A stretch of 64,000 nucleotides of DNA, taken from Enhygromyxa salina (lineage in GTDB: Bacteria > Myxococcota_A > Polyangia > Nannocystales > Nannocystaceae). The stretch is taken from NCBI RefSeq assembly GCF_002994615.1, contig NZ_PVNK01000037.1, forward strand, positions 1-64,000. Reading direction: 5' to 3'. Of the stretch, positions 44,359 through 55,777 are shown one piece after another (positions within the stretch are counted from its first letter, which is position 1; each line of letters opens with the position of its first letter). The notes beneath the pieces are model-generated. The model made no database searches, was not told the origin of the DNA, and worked only from the letters and a program-made list of their open reading frames with translations. A program made the position numbers and the translations under genes.

Positions 44359-45909
44359 ATGTCCCAGCAGGGCAACAAGCAGGCCAAGAAATCGGGCGGC
44401 AAGAAGGGCGGCAAGCAGCGCGAGCTCGCGATCGCCAAGCGCAGCGAGGACTACCCCCAGTGGTACCAAGACGTCGTCCGCTTCGGTGAGCTCGCCGAGC
44501 CGGCCAAGGTCGTCAAGGGTTGCATGGTCATCAAGCCCCACGGCTACGCGGTCTGGGAGAAGATCCAGCGCGACCTCGACGGCCGGTTCAAGGACACGGG
44601 CCACCGCAACGCCTACTTCCCGCTCCTGGTCCCGATGTCCTTCATCACCAAGGAGGCCGAGCACGTCGAGGGCTTCGCCCCGGAACTCGCGGTCGTGACC
44701 CAGGCCGGCGGGGTCGAGCTCGAAGAGCCCTACGCGATCCGCCCGACCTCCGAGACGATCATCGGCCACTTCTTCGCCAAGTGGATCGACTCGCACCGCG
44801 ACCTGCCCCTGCTGATCAACCAGTGGGCCAACGTCATGCGCTGGGAGCTGCGCACGCGGATGTTCCTGCGGACCACGGAGTTCTTGTGGCAAGAGGGGCA
44901 CACGGCCCACGCGAGCCACGACGAGGCCGAGGCCGAGGTCCTGCGCATGCTCAACGTCTACGGCGACTTCGCCGAGCAGGTCCTGGCGATGCCGGTCATC
45001 CGCGGGACCAAGACCGCGACCGAGCGCTTCGCCGGGGCCGTCGATACCAAGTGCATCGAGGCCTTCATGCAGGACGGCAAGGCCCTCCAGGCCGGCACCA
45101 GCCACGACCTCGGCCAGAACTTTGGCCGGGCCTTCGACGTCAAATTCCAGGCCGAGTCCGGCGAGCTCGAGTACGTGTGGCAGACCTCGTGGGGGGTGAG
45201 CACGCGGCTGGTCGGTGGCGTCGTCATGACCCACAGCGACGACGAGGGCCTCGTGCTCCCGCCGCGCGTGGCCCCGATCCACGCGGCGATCATCCCGATC
45301 TTCCGCAACGACGAGCAAAAGGCCGAGGTCATGGTCGCGGCCGAGCGGATCAAGGCCGCGCTGAGCGAGATCGACATCTCGCCGCCGCGGGCCCGCTACC
45401 GCGACTTCCTCGAGGTCGCGCTCGACGACCGCGACATGCGGCCGGGAGCCAAATTCTACGACTGGGAGCGCCGCGGCGTGCCGATGCGGATCGAGATCGG
45501 GCCCAAGGACCTCGAAAAGGGCCAGGTCTGCCTCAAGATGCGCGTTGACACCGAGGCCGTCAGCGGCAAGCAATTCCTGCCCGAGGCCGAGTTCCTCGCC
45601 AGCGCCAGGCAGCGCCTGCTCGACTACCAAGACGCGCTCCTGGCCCTGGCCCGGGCGCGGATGGCCGCCAACACCGTCACCCTCGACACCTGGGAGGAGT
45701 TCGAGCAGACCTTCGCGGGTGACTCGAGCAAGTTCGCGTGGTGTCACTGGGACGGCACCGCGGAGACCGAGGCCGCGATCAAGGACAAGACCAAGGTCAC
45801 GATCCGCTGCGTGCCGCTTCCGGGCTACGGCCCCGCGCCCGAGCCGGGCGTGTGCATCTACTCGGGCAAGCCGTCGGCCCAGCGCGTGCTGATGGCCAAG
45901 GCGTACTAG
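44359..45909 (+). CDS. proS: Prolyl-tRNA synthetase (archaeal/eukaryotic-type)
   Basis: A 516-residue class II aminoacyl-tRNA synthetase charging tRNA-Pro. Motif 1 region ([15 protein letters not shown]), motif 2 (the stretch [18 protein letters not shown]) and motif 3 region ([21 protein letters not shown]) are present. The architecture lacks the long editing insertion of the E. coli-type enzyme and has the C-terminal zinc-like domain ending in a Tyr (KAY), as in archaeal/eukaryotic-type ProS. An N-terminal Lys/Gly-rich extension ([13 protein letters not shown]) is unusual and may help tRNA binding. It leads a compact operon with three downstream genes. Confidence 0.95.
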   Translation: MSQQGNKQAKKSGGKKGGKQRELAIAKRSEDYPQWYQDVVRFGELAEPAKVVKGCMVIKPHGYAVWEKIQRDLDGRFKDTGHRNAYFPLLVPMSFITKEAEHVEGFAPELAVVTQAGGVELEEPYAIRPTSETIIGHFFAKWIDSHRDLPLLINQWANVMRWELRTRMFLRTTEFLWQEGHTAHASHDEAEAEVLRMLNVYGDFAEQVLAMPVIRGTKTATERFAGAVDTKCIEAFMQDGKALQAGTSHDLGQNFGRAFDVKFQAESGELEYVWQTSWGVSTRLVGGVVMTHSDDEGLVLPPRVAPIHAAIIPIFRNDEQKAEVMVAAERIKAALSEIDISPPRARYRDFLEVALDDRDMRPGAKFYDWERRGVPMRIEIGPKDLEKGQVCLKMRVDTEAVSGKQFLPEAEFLASARQRLLDYQDALLALARARMAANTVTLDTWEEFEQTFAGDSSKFAWCHWDGTAETEAAIKDKTKVTIRCVPLPGYGPAPEPGVCIYSGKPSAQRVLMAKAY

Positions 45910-46221
45910 ATGTCCGAGTTCACCGACTTCGCCGACTTCGCCGACCCGCGCACGGTCAGGGCGATCGCGGCCGCGCGCAAGGCTCACGCCAAGGCGACGG
46001 GCAAGTGGGTCAGCTACGACCAGGACGACCCCGCCGCCGAGGCCGAGCAGCTCGCCCGCGACGCCCTCGCGCACCTCGACGCCGGCCGCTGGGACGAGGC
46101 CTCGGAGTGCGCCGAGGCGGCCCTGAACCTCGCCGAGGCCAACGGCGAGGGCCCGCGCTGGCGCGAGTTCGCGCTGCTCGTGGAGGAGGCGGCCGAGACC
46201 GGTCGCGCGAGTCAGAGCTGA
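45910..46221 (+). CDS. Small TPR-like acidic protein in the proS operon
   Basis: A 103-residue acidic helical protein beginning immediately after the proS stop codon (TAG then ATG) and overlapping the next start codon (TGATG). Helices such as AEAEQLARDALAHLDAGRWD and EASECAEAALNLAEANG resemble one TPR unit. Function unknown; the tight coupling implies coordinated translation with proS and the MBL-fold protein. Confidence 0.75.
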   Translation: MSEFTDFADFADPRTVRAIAAARKAHAKATGKWVSYDQDDPAAEAEQLARDALAHLDAGRWDEASECAEAALNLAEANGEGPRWREFALLVEEAAETGRASQS

Positions 46222-47063
46222 TGCCGCGCCCGCCTCAAGACGAGCTCGAGGTCTGCGGTCTCCACCTGACCGGCGTGTCCGAGGGCGGGGTCGAGACCAA
46301 CATTCGGGTGCCCGAGCTCAAGTTGATGTTCGACTTTGGCATGATCCCGAAGGAGGCGCTGACCTTCAATCGGGTGATGGTGTCGCACGGCCACGGGGAC
46401 CACCTCGGCGGCATCCAGTATTACATCTCCCAGCGCGGCATGATGAACCTGCCCAAGCCGACCATCCACTTGCCCGAGGAGATCGTCGGGCCGGTCGAGC
46501 GCCTGCTCGCCGCGTGGTCGGAGATCGAGGGCTTCGAGTATCACTACGAGCTGCGCGGGGCCACGCCCGGCGAGCGCTACAGCGTCGGGCGCAACCTGAC
46601 GGCCACGGCGATCCGCACCCAGCATCGGGTCCCGAGCGTCGCGTGGGCGATCGAGCGCACGACCCGGCGGCTCGACGACCAGTACCGCGGGCTCTCGGGC
46701 GAGACGATCGCCAAGCTGCGCGAGCAGGGCGAGAAGGTGACCCACGAGGTCGTGACGCCGCTCTTGTGCGTCACCGGTGACACGACCATCGATACATTTT
46801 TAACCAGCGATCTGATGCGCCGCTGCAAGGTCCTGGTGCACGAGTGCACGTCGTGGGATCAGCAGCGCGACGTGGCGTCGACCCGCGGCTATGGCCACAC
46901 CCACGTCGACGAGATGATCGAGCACGCCGAGAAATTCGAGGGCGACGCGCTGGTCTTGGTTCATCGCAGCTTGCGGCACAAGCGGAGCTTTGCCGAGCAG
47001 GTCGTGCGCGAGCGCTTTCCGGCCGAGGTCCGCGACAAGGTGTTCGTGTTTGGTCATGACTGA
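46221..47063 (+). CDS. MBL-fold metallohydrolase (RNase Z-like)
   Basis: A 280-residue metallo-beta-lactamase-fold protein. The ATG overlaps the previous stop (TGATG). The zinc motif SHGHGDHLGG (HxHxDH) is intact; the later ligands are probably in VLVHECT and the final HRS and GHD segments. The order (early HxHxDH, a variable middle, VHECT) resembles ribonuclease Z and related nucleases, so RNA or phosphodiester cleavage is a reasonable guess. Its 3' end overlaps the start of the oxidoreductase gene by 8 bp. Confidence 0.83.
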   Translation: MPRPPQDELEVCGLHLTGVSEGGVETNIRVPELKLMFDFGMIPKEALTFNRVMVSHGHGDHLGGIQYYISQRGMMNLPKPTIHLPEEIVGPVERLLAAWSEIEGFEYHYELRGATPGERYSVGRNLTATAIRTQHRVPSVAWAIERTTRRLDDQYRGLSGETIAKLREQGEKVTHEVVTPLLCVTGDTTIDTFLTSDLMRRCKVLVHECTSWDQQRDVASTRGYGHTHVDEMIEHAEKFEGDALVLVHRSLRHKRSFAEQVVRERFPAEVRDKVFVFGHD

Positions 47064-48270
47064 CCCCGACGGGTACGACGCGGATGTGCTGATCCTCGGT
47101 GGGAGCTTCACCGGGGTCGAGCTGGTCCGTCTGCTGCGCAAGGCTCGACGCGGGCGAAAGCTCGAGATCATCGTCGTGGATCGCCAGCGCTCGCATCCTT
47201 ACATTCCGCTGGGTCATGAGCTCTTGACCGAGCGGATGGCCGCTGGGGTGTCGGGCGAGACGGAGCTCGAGACGGCGGGCTATGTCGAGTCGCGGCCGCC
47301 TGCGCGCTGGATCTCGGGAGAGATCGTGGGCTTCGAGCCCGAGACGCACACGGTCACGCTGGGCGATGGCCGGAGCTTCTCGGCCCGCTTTGTGGTGGTT
47401 GCGCTCGGGTCCGAGGTTCGGGCGCCCGCGAGCCTGCCCGGCGGGGCGGGGTTGCTGGCGTACAAGTCCACAGAGCAGTTCGAGGAGTGCAAGGCGGCGC
47501 TGGAGCGGCGGCTCGCGGGCGGTGGGGAGCCTGAGACCGCGCTGGTCGTCGGCGGTGGGATCAGCGGGGTCGAGATCGCGGGGGAGCTCGCGTATCTCGA
47601 TCGCGCGCGGCCCTCGGGCTGGCGGGCGCCGAAGGTCGTGATGGTCCACGGGGGCGAGCGCTTGCTGCCCGGTTTGACCGCGCGAGCGGGGATCCGGGCC
47701 GCGGCGGCGTTGCGGGCTCAGGGGGTCGAGCTGCACCTCGAGACGCGGGTGGTCGAGATCGCGGATCGCCACGCGACGATCCGCGGGCCCGAGGGCGAGC
47801 AGACGATCCCCTTTGGCCTGGGCTTTTGGGGCGGAGGGCTGGTCCCGCCGCCCGTGCTGAGCGAGCTCGGCCTGCCGATGACCGACGACGGGTGGTTGCG
47901 CGTCGGGCCGACGCTGCAGTGCTTTTCGAGCTCGACGGAGGAGCCAGAGATCTTCGCGGGTGGCGACGTCGCGCGGGTCCACGGCGGGACCGGGCGCTGG
48001 CCGACGATGCGGCGGGCGATCGAGGGGATCTTTGCTGCGCAGACGATCGCGGCGAACATCTTGGAGCTGGCTCGGTGTTCGCCGGATTACCCTGGCGAGG
48101 GGGTGCCGCCGCTGATGCCTCATACGCTGTGGTCTGATTTTCCCCATGGGGTGAGCATTGGGGGGCGATCGTTGATTGTGTATGGGCGGGTGGTGTTCTC
48201 GGTCTCGTGGTTCAATGTTTGGTTTCGGCGCTTCTTGATGCGGCGGTATATGAGGCGCTATGGGGTGTAG
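47056..48270 (+). CDS. FAD-dependent NAD(P)H dehydrogenase-like oxidoreductase (NDH-2-like)
   Basis: A 404-residue two-Rossmann flavoprotein. The FAD motif VLILGGSFTGVELVRLL opens the protein; the second dinucleotide motif ALVVGGGISGVEIAGEL binds NAD(P)H; PEIFAGGDVAR is the conserved FAD-binding Asp segment near the end. The C-terminal helix (SVSWFNVWFRRFLMRRYM) is amphipathic and could bind the membrane, as in type II NADH dehydrogenases. It is the last gene of the proS operon, overlapping its upstream neighbour. The last 150 bp are less GC-biased at third codon positions than the rest. Confidence 0.85.
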   Translation: MTDPDGYDADVLILGGSFTGVELVRLLRKARRGRKLEIIVVDRQRSHPYIPLGHELLTERMAAGVSGETELETAGYVESRPPARWISGEIVGFEPETHTVTLGDGRSFSARFVVVALGSEVRAPASLPGGAGLLAYKSTEQFEECKAALERRLAGGGEPETALVVGGGISGVEIAGELAYLDRARPSGWRAPKVVMVHGGERLLPGLTARAGIRAAAALRAQGVELHLETRVVEIADRHATIRGPEGEQTIPFGLGFWGGGLVPPPVLSELGLPMTDDGWLRVGPTLQCFSSSTEEPEIFAGGDVARVHGGTGRWPTMRRAIEGIFAAQTIAANILELARCSPDYPGEGVPPLMPHTLWSDFPHGVSIGGRSLIVYGRVVFSVSWFNVWFRRFLMRRYMRRYGV

Positions 48271-48338
48271 GGGTAGGTGTGGAATCGCGCGTCGAGTTTG
48301 ACACTTCCGTCATCAAAGTGCTCATGGTACCGTAGATT

Positions 48339-48785
48339 ATGGGCAGGACGAGACTACGCGGGCGACCAGCATGGGCGTTGGGGGTCGCGTACTTGCTTGG
48401 GCTGGGGGGCGTGTCGGGTTGCGGTGACGATGACATCGTCGAGATCCCGGAGGAGCTCCGGGGCGAGCCCTGGTGCATGCTGATCGTCGGCACTTGGGGT
48501 CACTACGACGACGGCAGCTCCGAGATGATTCTCAACGAGGCGACGGGCTCGGCTGCCGCCGGGTGTCTGTGTGCCAGCCGGGACGACATCCTCGCGGGCA
48601 CGCGTCACGACGAACTCAACGGTGTCGCGCTCGATATTTGCCAAGACATCGCGGCGACCAAAAACTTCGCCTGGGACGAGTGCCAGGAGGACCACGACAG
48701 CGGGTACTGGTTGGTCGCCTACGTCCACGCTGAAGGTGATGACGCCCACTTCAAGCCCGCAGGGCTGCAGTGCTATGGCGAGTGA
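48339..48785 (+). CDS. Small Cys-rich lipoprotein
   Basis: A 148-residue exported lipoprotein: a basic N-terminus (MGRTRLRGRPAW), a hydrophobic segment and the lipobox VSGC, followed by GDDDIVEIPEE. The mature part has several Cys residues (EPWCMLIV, GCLCASRD, LDICQD, DECQED, LQCYGE) that probably form disulfides. No family recognised. TTGACA at 48298-48303, 35 bp upstream of the ATG, may be a -35 element, but no good -10 follows. It converges on the next gene with 18 bp between. Confidence 0.65.
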   Translation: MGRTRLRGRPAWALGVAYLLGLGGVSGCGDDDIVEIPEELRGEPWCMLIVGTWGHYDDGSSEMILNEATGSAAAGCLCASRDDILAGTRHDELNGVALDICQDIAATKNFAWDECQEDHDSGYWLVAYVHAEGDDAHFKPAGLQCYGE

Positions 48786-48803
48786 ATTGGCAGCTGCGTC
48801 AGC

Positions 48804-50513
48804 TCACCACAGCACCTTGAGCATCTTCTTGCACTCCTTGGCCAGGGCCTCGAAGTGCGCTTGATCCACCCACTTCGGATCCAGCGCTTGCCGCTTGCCC
48901 GGCAGCCCCTCGGGCACCGCCGCGACCGCGACCTGGATCGGAAACACGTCCGTCCGCGACCACTTCTGCGCCCGGATCTGCGGGGTCTCGAGCGCCATCC
49001 AGGCCCGCGGAGCGTCGCCCCAGACGAGGACCCGGGGCGCGGGCGCCGGGCCCTCGTGATCCTCGACGACCCCCGGCCACACGATCAGCGCGGGCCGGGC
49101 GGTGCCCTCGCAAAAGCGCACCATCGCCGGTAACAACACCGCGTCGCCGGGCAGGGTGTCTTGTTTGCTGCGCCGCTCGGTCGGGCGATCGAGCAAGCTG
49201 CCGCTGCCGTGGGTCAGCCAATAATCGACCCCGCGAGCGCGCGCGCTGCCGACGATGTCGTCGACACAGATCTCGGAGATCTTGGGCCCCGCGAGCTTGT
49301 TCTTGGTCGCAATGAAGCTCGGCCGTTGCGGCGCGGGCGGCTCGGCGTCGGGGTCGGGCGGCGGCGGGGGCTCGGCGAGGGTCCGCTGGCTCAGCCGAAG
49401 ATCCTGCCACTCGAGGCTCTCGACCTCGACGGTCCACAGCCGCCCGAGCTGGCCGTCGGCCTTGGGGCCGCCGAGCAGCAGGGTGCGCTTGGTGTCGTCG
49501 CTGCCGTCGTGAGCGACCAGGGTCATGCAGGTCGCGAGCTTGGCCAGCCGGACCTCCTGGGCCTCGGGCAGCGGCGGGGGCTCGAGCTCGTCGGGCTGCT
49601 GGGCGCGGGCCGGCGGGGCGCCCTTGCGCTTGTTGCCCTTGCGCTTGCTGCCCTTGGGCTTGGCCACGTTCGGCTGGGCGATCAGGAAGCGCTGGAGGAC
49701 CCCGCGCCGCCGCAGGACGTAGACCCAGCGCTCGTCACCCGCGAGCGCGAGCGGGGTCATGTCGCGCTTGGCCGTGGGCACGCGCTCGCCAGCCAGGCGT
49801 AGATCTCGGCTGGTCCACGCGACGGCGCCGTCGCGGGCACCAAGCAGCACGCGGCCGCCTCGGCTGCCCTCGGTCCGCCCGAGGCAGACGATCCCCTCGT
49901 GGTCGACGGGCACCGGGCTGGTCGCGCCGAGGCGGAGCTGGGCGTAGCCCTCGGGGTGGGCCGGATCGATGACCCAGGCGGTCGGGCTGCCGTCACAAAA
50001 CACCCCGCGGCCATCGGCGCTGGCGACGACCTCGACCGCGTGGGGGCCCGTGGACTTGCGCTTGTGGACCGGGCCCTGGCGGTCGATGTCCCACAGCAGC
50101 TCGCCCTGGGCGCCGACACCACACAGGAGGTCGTCGCGGATCAGGGAGACGTGGTCGACGTAGCCGCCGAGCTTGGTGCCGGTCTTGGTCGCGGAGGTCG
50201 CGTTGAGGCTGGCCCGGTAGAGGTGCTGGCCGCCGATCCACAGCGCGCCCTCCCAGCCCTCGGCGACCGACGGGCGGGCCATGGTCAGGGGGATCGTGCG
50301 CTGGGCGTTCAGGGTCTTGGCGTCGACGATCCAGACCTCGTAGGGCAGCGTGATGATCAGGTGCCGCGCGTCAGCGCTGCGCGCGATAGCGAGCGGGCAG
50401 TCGTCGAGGGCGAGCTCGTCACGTGGACCAGCCGACGGGGCCAAGATGGTCCGCCGGGCGCCCCCCTCACCGTTCACGACCACGCGTCGCCGAGGTGCCG
50501 TTCGCCGCGTCAT
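48804..50513 (-). CDS. Hypothetical beta-propeller-like protein
   Basis: A 569-residue protein without signal peptide. The first 270 residues contain repeated strand patterns (ARHLIITLPYEVWIVDAKTL, GALWIGGQHLYRASL, GVFCDGSPTAWVIDP, RVLLGARDGAVAWTS) suggesting a WD40- or quinoprotein-like propeller. A Lys/Arg/Pro-rich linker (KPKGSKRKGNKRKGAPP) divides it from a second strand-rich half. The C-terminus is helical with KECKKMLKVLW. Function unknown. The ATG at 50513 follows 16 in-frame codons that look untranslated. Confidence 0.65.
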   Translation of the reverse strand: MTRRTAPRRRVVVNGEGGARRTILAPSAGPRDELALDDCPLAIARSADARHLIITLPYEVWIVDAKTLNAQRTIPLTMARPSVAEGWEGALWIGGQHLYRASLNATSATKTGTKLGGYVDHVSLIRDDLLCGVGAQGELLWDIDRQGPVHKRKSTGPHAVEVVASADGRGVFCDGSPTAWVIDPAHPEGYAQLRLGATSPVPVDHEGIVCLGRTEGSRGGRVLLGARDGAVAWTSRDLRLAGERVPTAKRDMTPLALAGDERWVYVLRRRGVLQRFLIAQPNVAKPKGSKRKGNKRKGAPPARAQQPDELEPPPLPEAQEVRLAKLATCMTLVAHDGSDDTKRTLLLGGPKADGQLGRLWTVEVESLEWQDLRLSQRTLAEPPPPPDPDAEPPAPQRPSFIATKNKLAGPKISEICVDDIVGSARARGVDYWLTHGSGSLLDRPTERRSKQDTLPGDAVLLPAMVRFCEGTARPALIVWPGVVEDHEGPAPAPRVLVWGDAPRAWMALETPQIRAQKWSRTDVFPIQVAVAAVPEGLPGKRQALDPKWVDQAHFEALAKECKKMLKVLW

Positions 50514-50644
50514 GGCTTGCCAGGGTAGCATGGTGGACCGGGTGCTCGGCGCCCAGATCAACCGAGACCAGGCCAGATCAACCCAGACCCCGACCGCGGA
50601 TCCTGGCCAGACGCGCAGTCACAGCTCTCCTCGGCGCCCGCGAG

Positions 50645-52639
<1,995 letters not shown>

Positions 52640-52647
52640 TCAAGACC

Positions 52648-52977
52648 ATGACCAAGAACAGCAAGCAATTCATGTCCGCCTTCGCCCTGTCCGCCGCCGC
52701 CCTATTCTTGGGCGGGTGCAAGAAGACCGAGGCGACCACCGACCCCGGCACCGCCGCGGACGCGACCGCCAGCCCAGGTGACGCGACCGCCGACGAGCAG
52801 GTCAAGTGCTTCGGGATCAACGAGTGCGCCGGCCAGAGCGTGTGCGCGGTCAGCAAGCCCGACCTCGGCATCGAGCACGCGTGCGCGGGTGAGAACGAGT
52901 GCAGCGCCAAGGGCTGGATTCAGACCACCCGCGGCGAGTGCGACGAGAAGTCCGGCGAGGTGCTCGGGACGCTCTGA
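52648..52977 (+). CDS. Bufferin-like Cys-rich lipoprotein precursor (BufA-type, probable MNIO substrate)
   Basis: A 109-residue protein. The signal peptide (MTKNSKQFMSAFALSAAALF) ends in the lipobox LGGC. After an Ala/Thr/Asp linker comes a core with six Cys residues: VKCFGINECAGQS, VCAVSKPD, HACAGENECSAKGW and GECDEK. The KCxGINxC...HxCAGxNxCxxKGW pattern is that of BufA-type substrates encoded beside DUF692 maturases; modified Cys residues bind copper in characterised bufferins. It is divergent from the BufB-BufC fusion (236-bp spacer) instead of preceding it in an operon, and predicted lipidation would hold the product in the envelope. Metal specificity is not evident. Confidence 0.8.
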   Translation: MTKNSKQFMSAFALSAAALFLGGCKKTEATTDPGTAADATASPGDATADEQVKCFGINECAGQSVCAVSKPDLGIEHACAGENECSAKGWIQTTRGECDEKSGEVLGTL

Positions 52978-53005
52978 GCGCCCTCAGCGGCCTCTCAGCG
53001 GCCTC

Positions 53006-53743
53006 TCAGCGGCCTTGAACCTGCTGCAGCATCTGAAAATTGTTGTAGCCGAGCAGCGCGAACATGATCGCGATGAAGTAGTCGCCGGTCACGATCAGCC
53101 CGGCCACGGCGACGACCGCGGCGGTGCCGATCCCGAGCTTGAGCGCGGCCGCCCACGAGTCCCGGGGGCGGTACTTCTCGAGGATCGCCTTGGCGATGTG
53201 ACCGCCGTCGAGGGGCTGAACCGGGAGCAGGTTGATCAGGCCCCAGAAGATGTTCACGAAGATCAGGAAGATCACGAACAGCTCGAGCCGGCCCCCGCCC
53301 GCGCGAATGTCGGGGCCGCTGCCGATCCCGATGCCCGGGAGCAGCTGCGCGCTGTGGCCGCTGAGCAGCACGCCCGCGAGGACCAACCCGCCGAAGATGA
53401 AGCCCGCGCCCGGGCCCATGAAGTCGATGAGGATCCGCTCCTTGCGAGACTGACGCGTGGGGCTGAAGATCGCGAGGCCGCCCATGCTGTGGAGCACGAT
53501 CCGCGGGGGCCAGCCGTAGGCCTTGGCCGTGATCGCGTGGCCCAGCTCGTGAACGAGGATCGACACGAACACCGCCGCCGTCCACAGCGCCATGCCCACG
53601 AAGATGTTGACGCTGGCGCCGCGCACGGCGACGGCGCCGAACACGATCGAGATCAGCCAAAACATCGGGTGCACGCGGACCGGGATCTTGCCGATCGAGA
53701 AGTGCACGTCGAACTTGGTGGGCTGCGGCTCGGCGGTGAACAC
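53006..53743 (-). CDS. Site-2-protease-type intramembrane metalloprotease (M50)
   Basis: A 245-residue multi-pass membrane protein. The zinc motif VHELGHA (HELGH, 65-69) sits in a membrane helix, and the third ligand is in NLLPVQPLDGGH (about 176-187), the standard M50 pair. Four to six membrane helices are visible. Such proteases cut transmembrane segments of regulators such as anti-sigma factors; there is no PDZ domain. Start is GTG at 53743. The gene converges on the bufferin-like gene with 28 bp between; a functional link is possible but unproven. Confidence 0.88.
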   Translation of the reverse strand: MFTAEPQPTKFDVHFSIGKIPVRVHPMFWLISIVFGAVAVRGASVNIFVGMALWTAAVFVSILVHELGHAITAKAYGWPPRIVLHSMGGLAIFSPTRQSRKERILIDFMGPGAGFIFGGLVLAGVLLSGHSAQLLPGIGIGSGPDIRAGGGRLELFVIFLIFVNIFWGLINLLPVQPLDGGHIAKAILEKYRPRDSWAAALKLGIGTAAVVAVAGLIVTGDYFIAIMFALLGYNNFQMLQQVQGR

Positions 53744-53795
53744 TCCCGCAGGCTAGCAGCCTTTCTTTGCGCCTGCTGGTCGAGTTCGCGCCGAC

Positions 53796-54827
53796 TCAGA
53801 GTCGGAACTTGAAGGTGAAGCCCTGCTGCTTGGCCTTGAATTTGGCAAACGAAGCTCCCTTGACCGAGTTCGCCACGCACTTGCCGACCGAGCTCGAGGC
53901 GTGCTCGTCGAGCGGGCGCGCAGAGATGACGGCGCCGGTCGAGCCCTTGACCGAGAACTTGATCGCCACGGTCGCACCGGTTCCGCACGACTTGGCCGCG
54001 GCCTTGACCGGGCGAATGCCCGCGAGGATCTGGCTCTGGTCGAGCTTGTTGGCCAACTCGGAGCTGGGCGCGGGCTGGTTGGGCTCGGGCCCGACCTTGG
54101 CCGCGCTGCCCTTGCACTTGGGCAGGTCCTCGTTGAGCAGGCAGTCGACGTCGACCTCGCTCGCGCTCTTGGGGGTGGCCTTGGCGGGGGAGGCGGGGGA
54201 GGCGGTCGTGGCCTTCGTGGGCCTGGGCTTGTTGCGTTTACTGGGCTTGTTGCGCTTTCGTGGCTTGCGGGGCTTCGCGTCGACCGCCGCTGCTTCGGCG
54301 GGCGCGGCCTCGGTCTCGGTCTCGGTGGCCTGCGCAGCTTCTTGATCCCGCGGCGCCTCGCTACCGCTGTCCTCGATCGCCGCTGGGACCGCGATCGCCT
54401 CGTTGGTGACCTGGGGCGGGTCAGGCTCGTCGAACAAGATGATCGCGCCGAAGCCGAGCAGGCCGAGGCTGAGCACGGCGACGAGGATGTACAGCGGCGC
54501 CCTCGACTCGCGCGGCTCGGGCTCCGACGCGGGGTCGGTGGCGGGCGCCACGGTCGGCAGCGGCTCGGCGGACAGGGCGTTGAAGCCACCGCCACCAAAG
54601 CTCGGGATCATCTGTTCGGGGTCAGCTCCGCGACCCGTCGCGGCGCCGGAGGTGCCGCTGTCGATCATGGCTCGCATGGCGCGGATGTCGATCAGGCCGG
54701 AGCCTTCGCTTGCAGGCGCGGCGGCCGGCCGCCGGACCGGGGCGAGCCCCGCGAAGCTCCCGAGCGAGAACAGCACCGACTCTTCGCTGCGCTGCCCCGT
54801 CATGTCTGAACTGCCTTTGTTGCTCAT
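53796..54827 (-). CDS. AgmX/PglI C-terminal-domain membrane protein (TonB-like)
   Basis: A 343-residue protein: a disordered cytoplasmic N-terminus with glycine-rich IPSFGGGGFN, one membrane helix (APLYILVAVLSLGLLGFGAI, about residue 112), a long periplasmic Lys/Pro/Ala-rich linker (RKPRKRNKPSKRNKPRP) and a C-terminal domain with a Cys pair (SCGTGATVAIKFSVKGSTGA...GKCVANSVKG). This layout matches the AgmX/PglI-type C-terminal domain seen in myxobacterial gliding-related proteins and resembles TonB. ATG 54827 is preferred to 54875. A second Cys pair (VDCLL, PKCKG) lies before the domain. Confidence 0.75.
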   Translation of the reverse strand: MSNKGSSDMTGQRSEESVLFSLGSFAGLAPVRRPAAAPASEGSGLIDIRAMRAMIDSGTSGAATGRGADPEQMIPSFGGGGFNALSAEPLPTVAPATDPASEPEPRESRAPLYILVAVLSLGLLGFGAIILFDEPDPPQVTNEAIAVPAAIEDSGSEAPRDQEAAQATETETEAAPAEAAAVDAKPRKPRKRNKPSKRNKPRPTKATTASPASPAKATPKSASEVDVDCLLNEDLPKCKGSAAKVGPEPNQPAPSSELANKLDQSQILAGIRPVKAAAKSCGTGATVAIKFSVKGSTGAVISARPLDEHASSSVGKCVANSVKGASFAKFKAKQQGFTFKFRL

Positions 54828-54967
54828 CGCGTCCTCCAGGCTCTCGCGTCGAGAGTCTGACTGGATAAACGTCAACGGCCCGGCGAATCATTCGACCTGA
54901 TGCGAGCGATTTTTACCGCGCCCGCGCCCGCGCCGAGGGCGTCGGCGGCAGCGGCGATCCGGGCCGT

Positions 54968-55699
54968 CTACTTCGCGCGCGCCGCCGCGAGCTTCTTCTT
55001 GGCCGCGGCCGCCTTGAGCCGCTCGCTGGCCTCGCGTCGGGTTTGATCGTTGGCCCTGCGCTCGTCTCGAATCCGCTTCTTGCTCGCCGCCCACGCGCAG
55101 ATCGGGCACTGCTCGAGCTCGTGGAATTGGGCCGGGCAGTGCTCGCGCCCAAAGTAGATGATCTTCAGGTGCGCGTCGGCCCAGCGCGACTCGGGGAAGA
55201 CCTTCTTGAGGTCGCGCTCGGTCTGGACCACGTTCTTGGCCTTCGACAGGCCCCAGCGCGCGGCGAGGCGGTGAATGTGGGTGTCGATCGGAAACGCGGG
55301 CACGCCGAAGGCCTGAGCCATGACCACGCCCGCGGTCTTGTGGCCGACGCCGGGCAGTGACTCGAGGCCCTCGAAGTCGGAGGGCACCTCGCCGTCGAAG
55401 TCCTCGACGAGCTGCTTGGCCAGGGCCTTGACGCGCTTGGCCTTGGTCGGCGCGAGGCCGAGGGTCTTGATGTGGTGGAGGATCCGGGCGACGGGCAGCG
55501 CGGCCATCTTCGCGGGGGTCGGGCCGTCTTCGAACAGCGCGGGCGTGACCTCGTTGACCCGCGCGTCGGTGGTCTGGGCCGAGAGCAGGACCGCGATCAG
55601 CAAGGTGAAGGCGTCGTTGTGGCGCAGGGGGATCGCGGGGGTGGGGTAGAGCTCGTCGAGGATCGCGAGGATCTTCTGAGCCTTCTCGGCGCGGGTCAC
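54968..55699 (-). CDS. nth: Endonuclease III (DNA glycosylase/AP lyase)
   Basis: A 243-residue base-excision repair enzyme. The helix-hairpin-helix LPGVGHKTAG contains the catalytic Lys (K121) and FPIDTHIHRL the catalytic Asp (D139). The iron-sulfur region is unusual: Cys188, Cys198 and Cys201 (HCPAQFHELEQCPICAWA) with no fourth Cys at the usual spacing (the family norm is C-x6-C-x2-C-x5-C). A cluster, if present, would need a non-Cys ligand such as one of the nearby His residues. The C-terminus is extended and basic. Start is GTG at 55699. Divergent from the CotH-family gene. Confidence 0.9.
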   Translation of the reverse strand: MTRAEKAQKILAILDELYPTPAIPLRHNDAFTLLIAVLLSAQTTDARVNEVTPALFEDGPTPAKMAALPVARILHHIKTLGLAPTKAKRVKALAKQLVEDFDGEVPSDFEGLESLPGVGHKTAGVVMAQAFGVPAFPIDTHIHRLAARWGLSKAKNVVQTERDLKKVFPESRWADAHLKIIYFGREHCPAQFHELEQCPICAWAASKKRIRDERRANDQTRREASERLKAAAAKKKLAAARAK

Positions 55700-55777
55700 A
55701 GGCCGGAGGGTACACACCTCGGCCTTCGTGGCCCAGGCACAGCGCCGTCGACGCGCGAACTCTGTTACATTGCTCGG

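Noticed and set aside
48298-48328. TTGACA with CATGGT as a full promoter for the small lipoprotein gene
   Set aside because: The spacer is 19 bp and the -10 matches poorly, so only the -35-like hexamer was mentioned with the gene.
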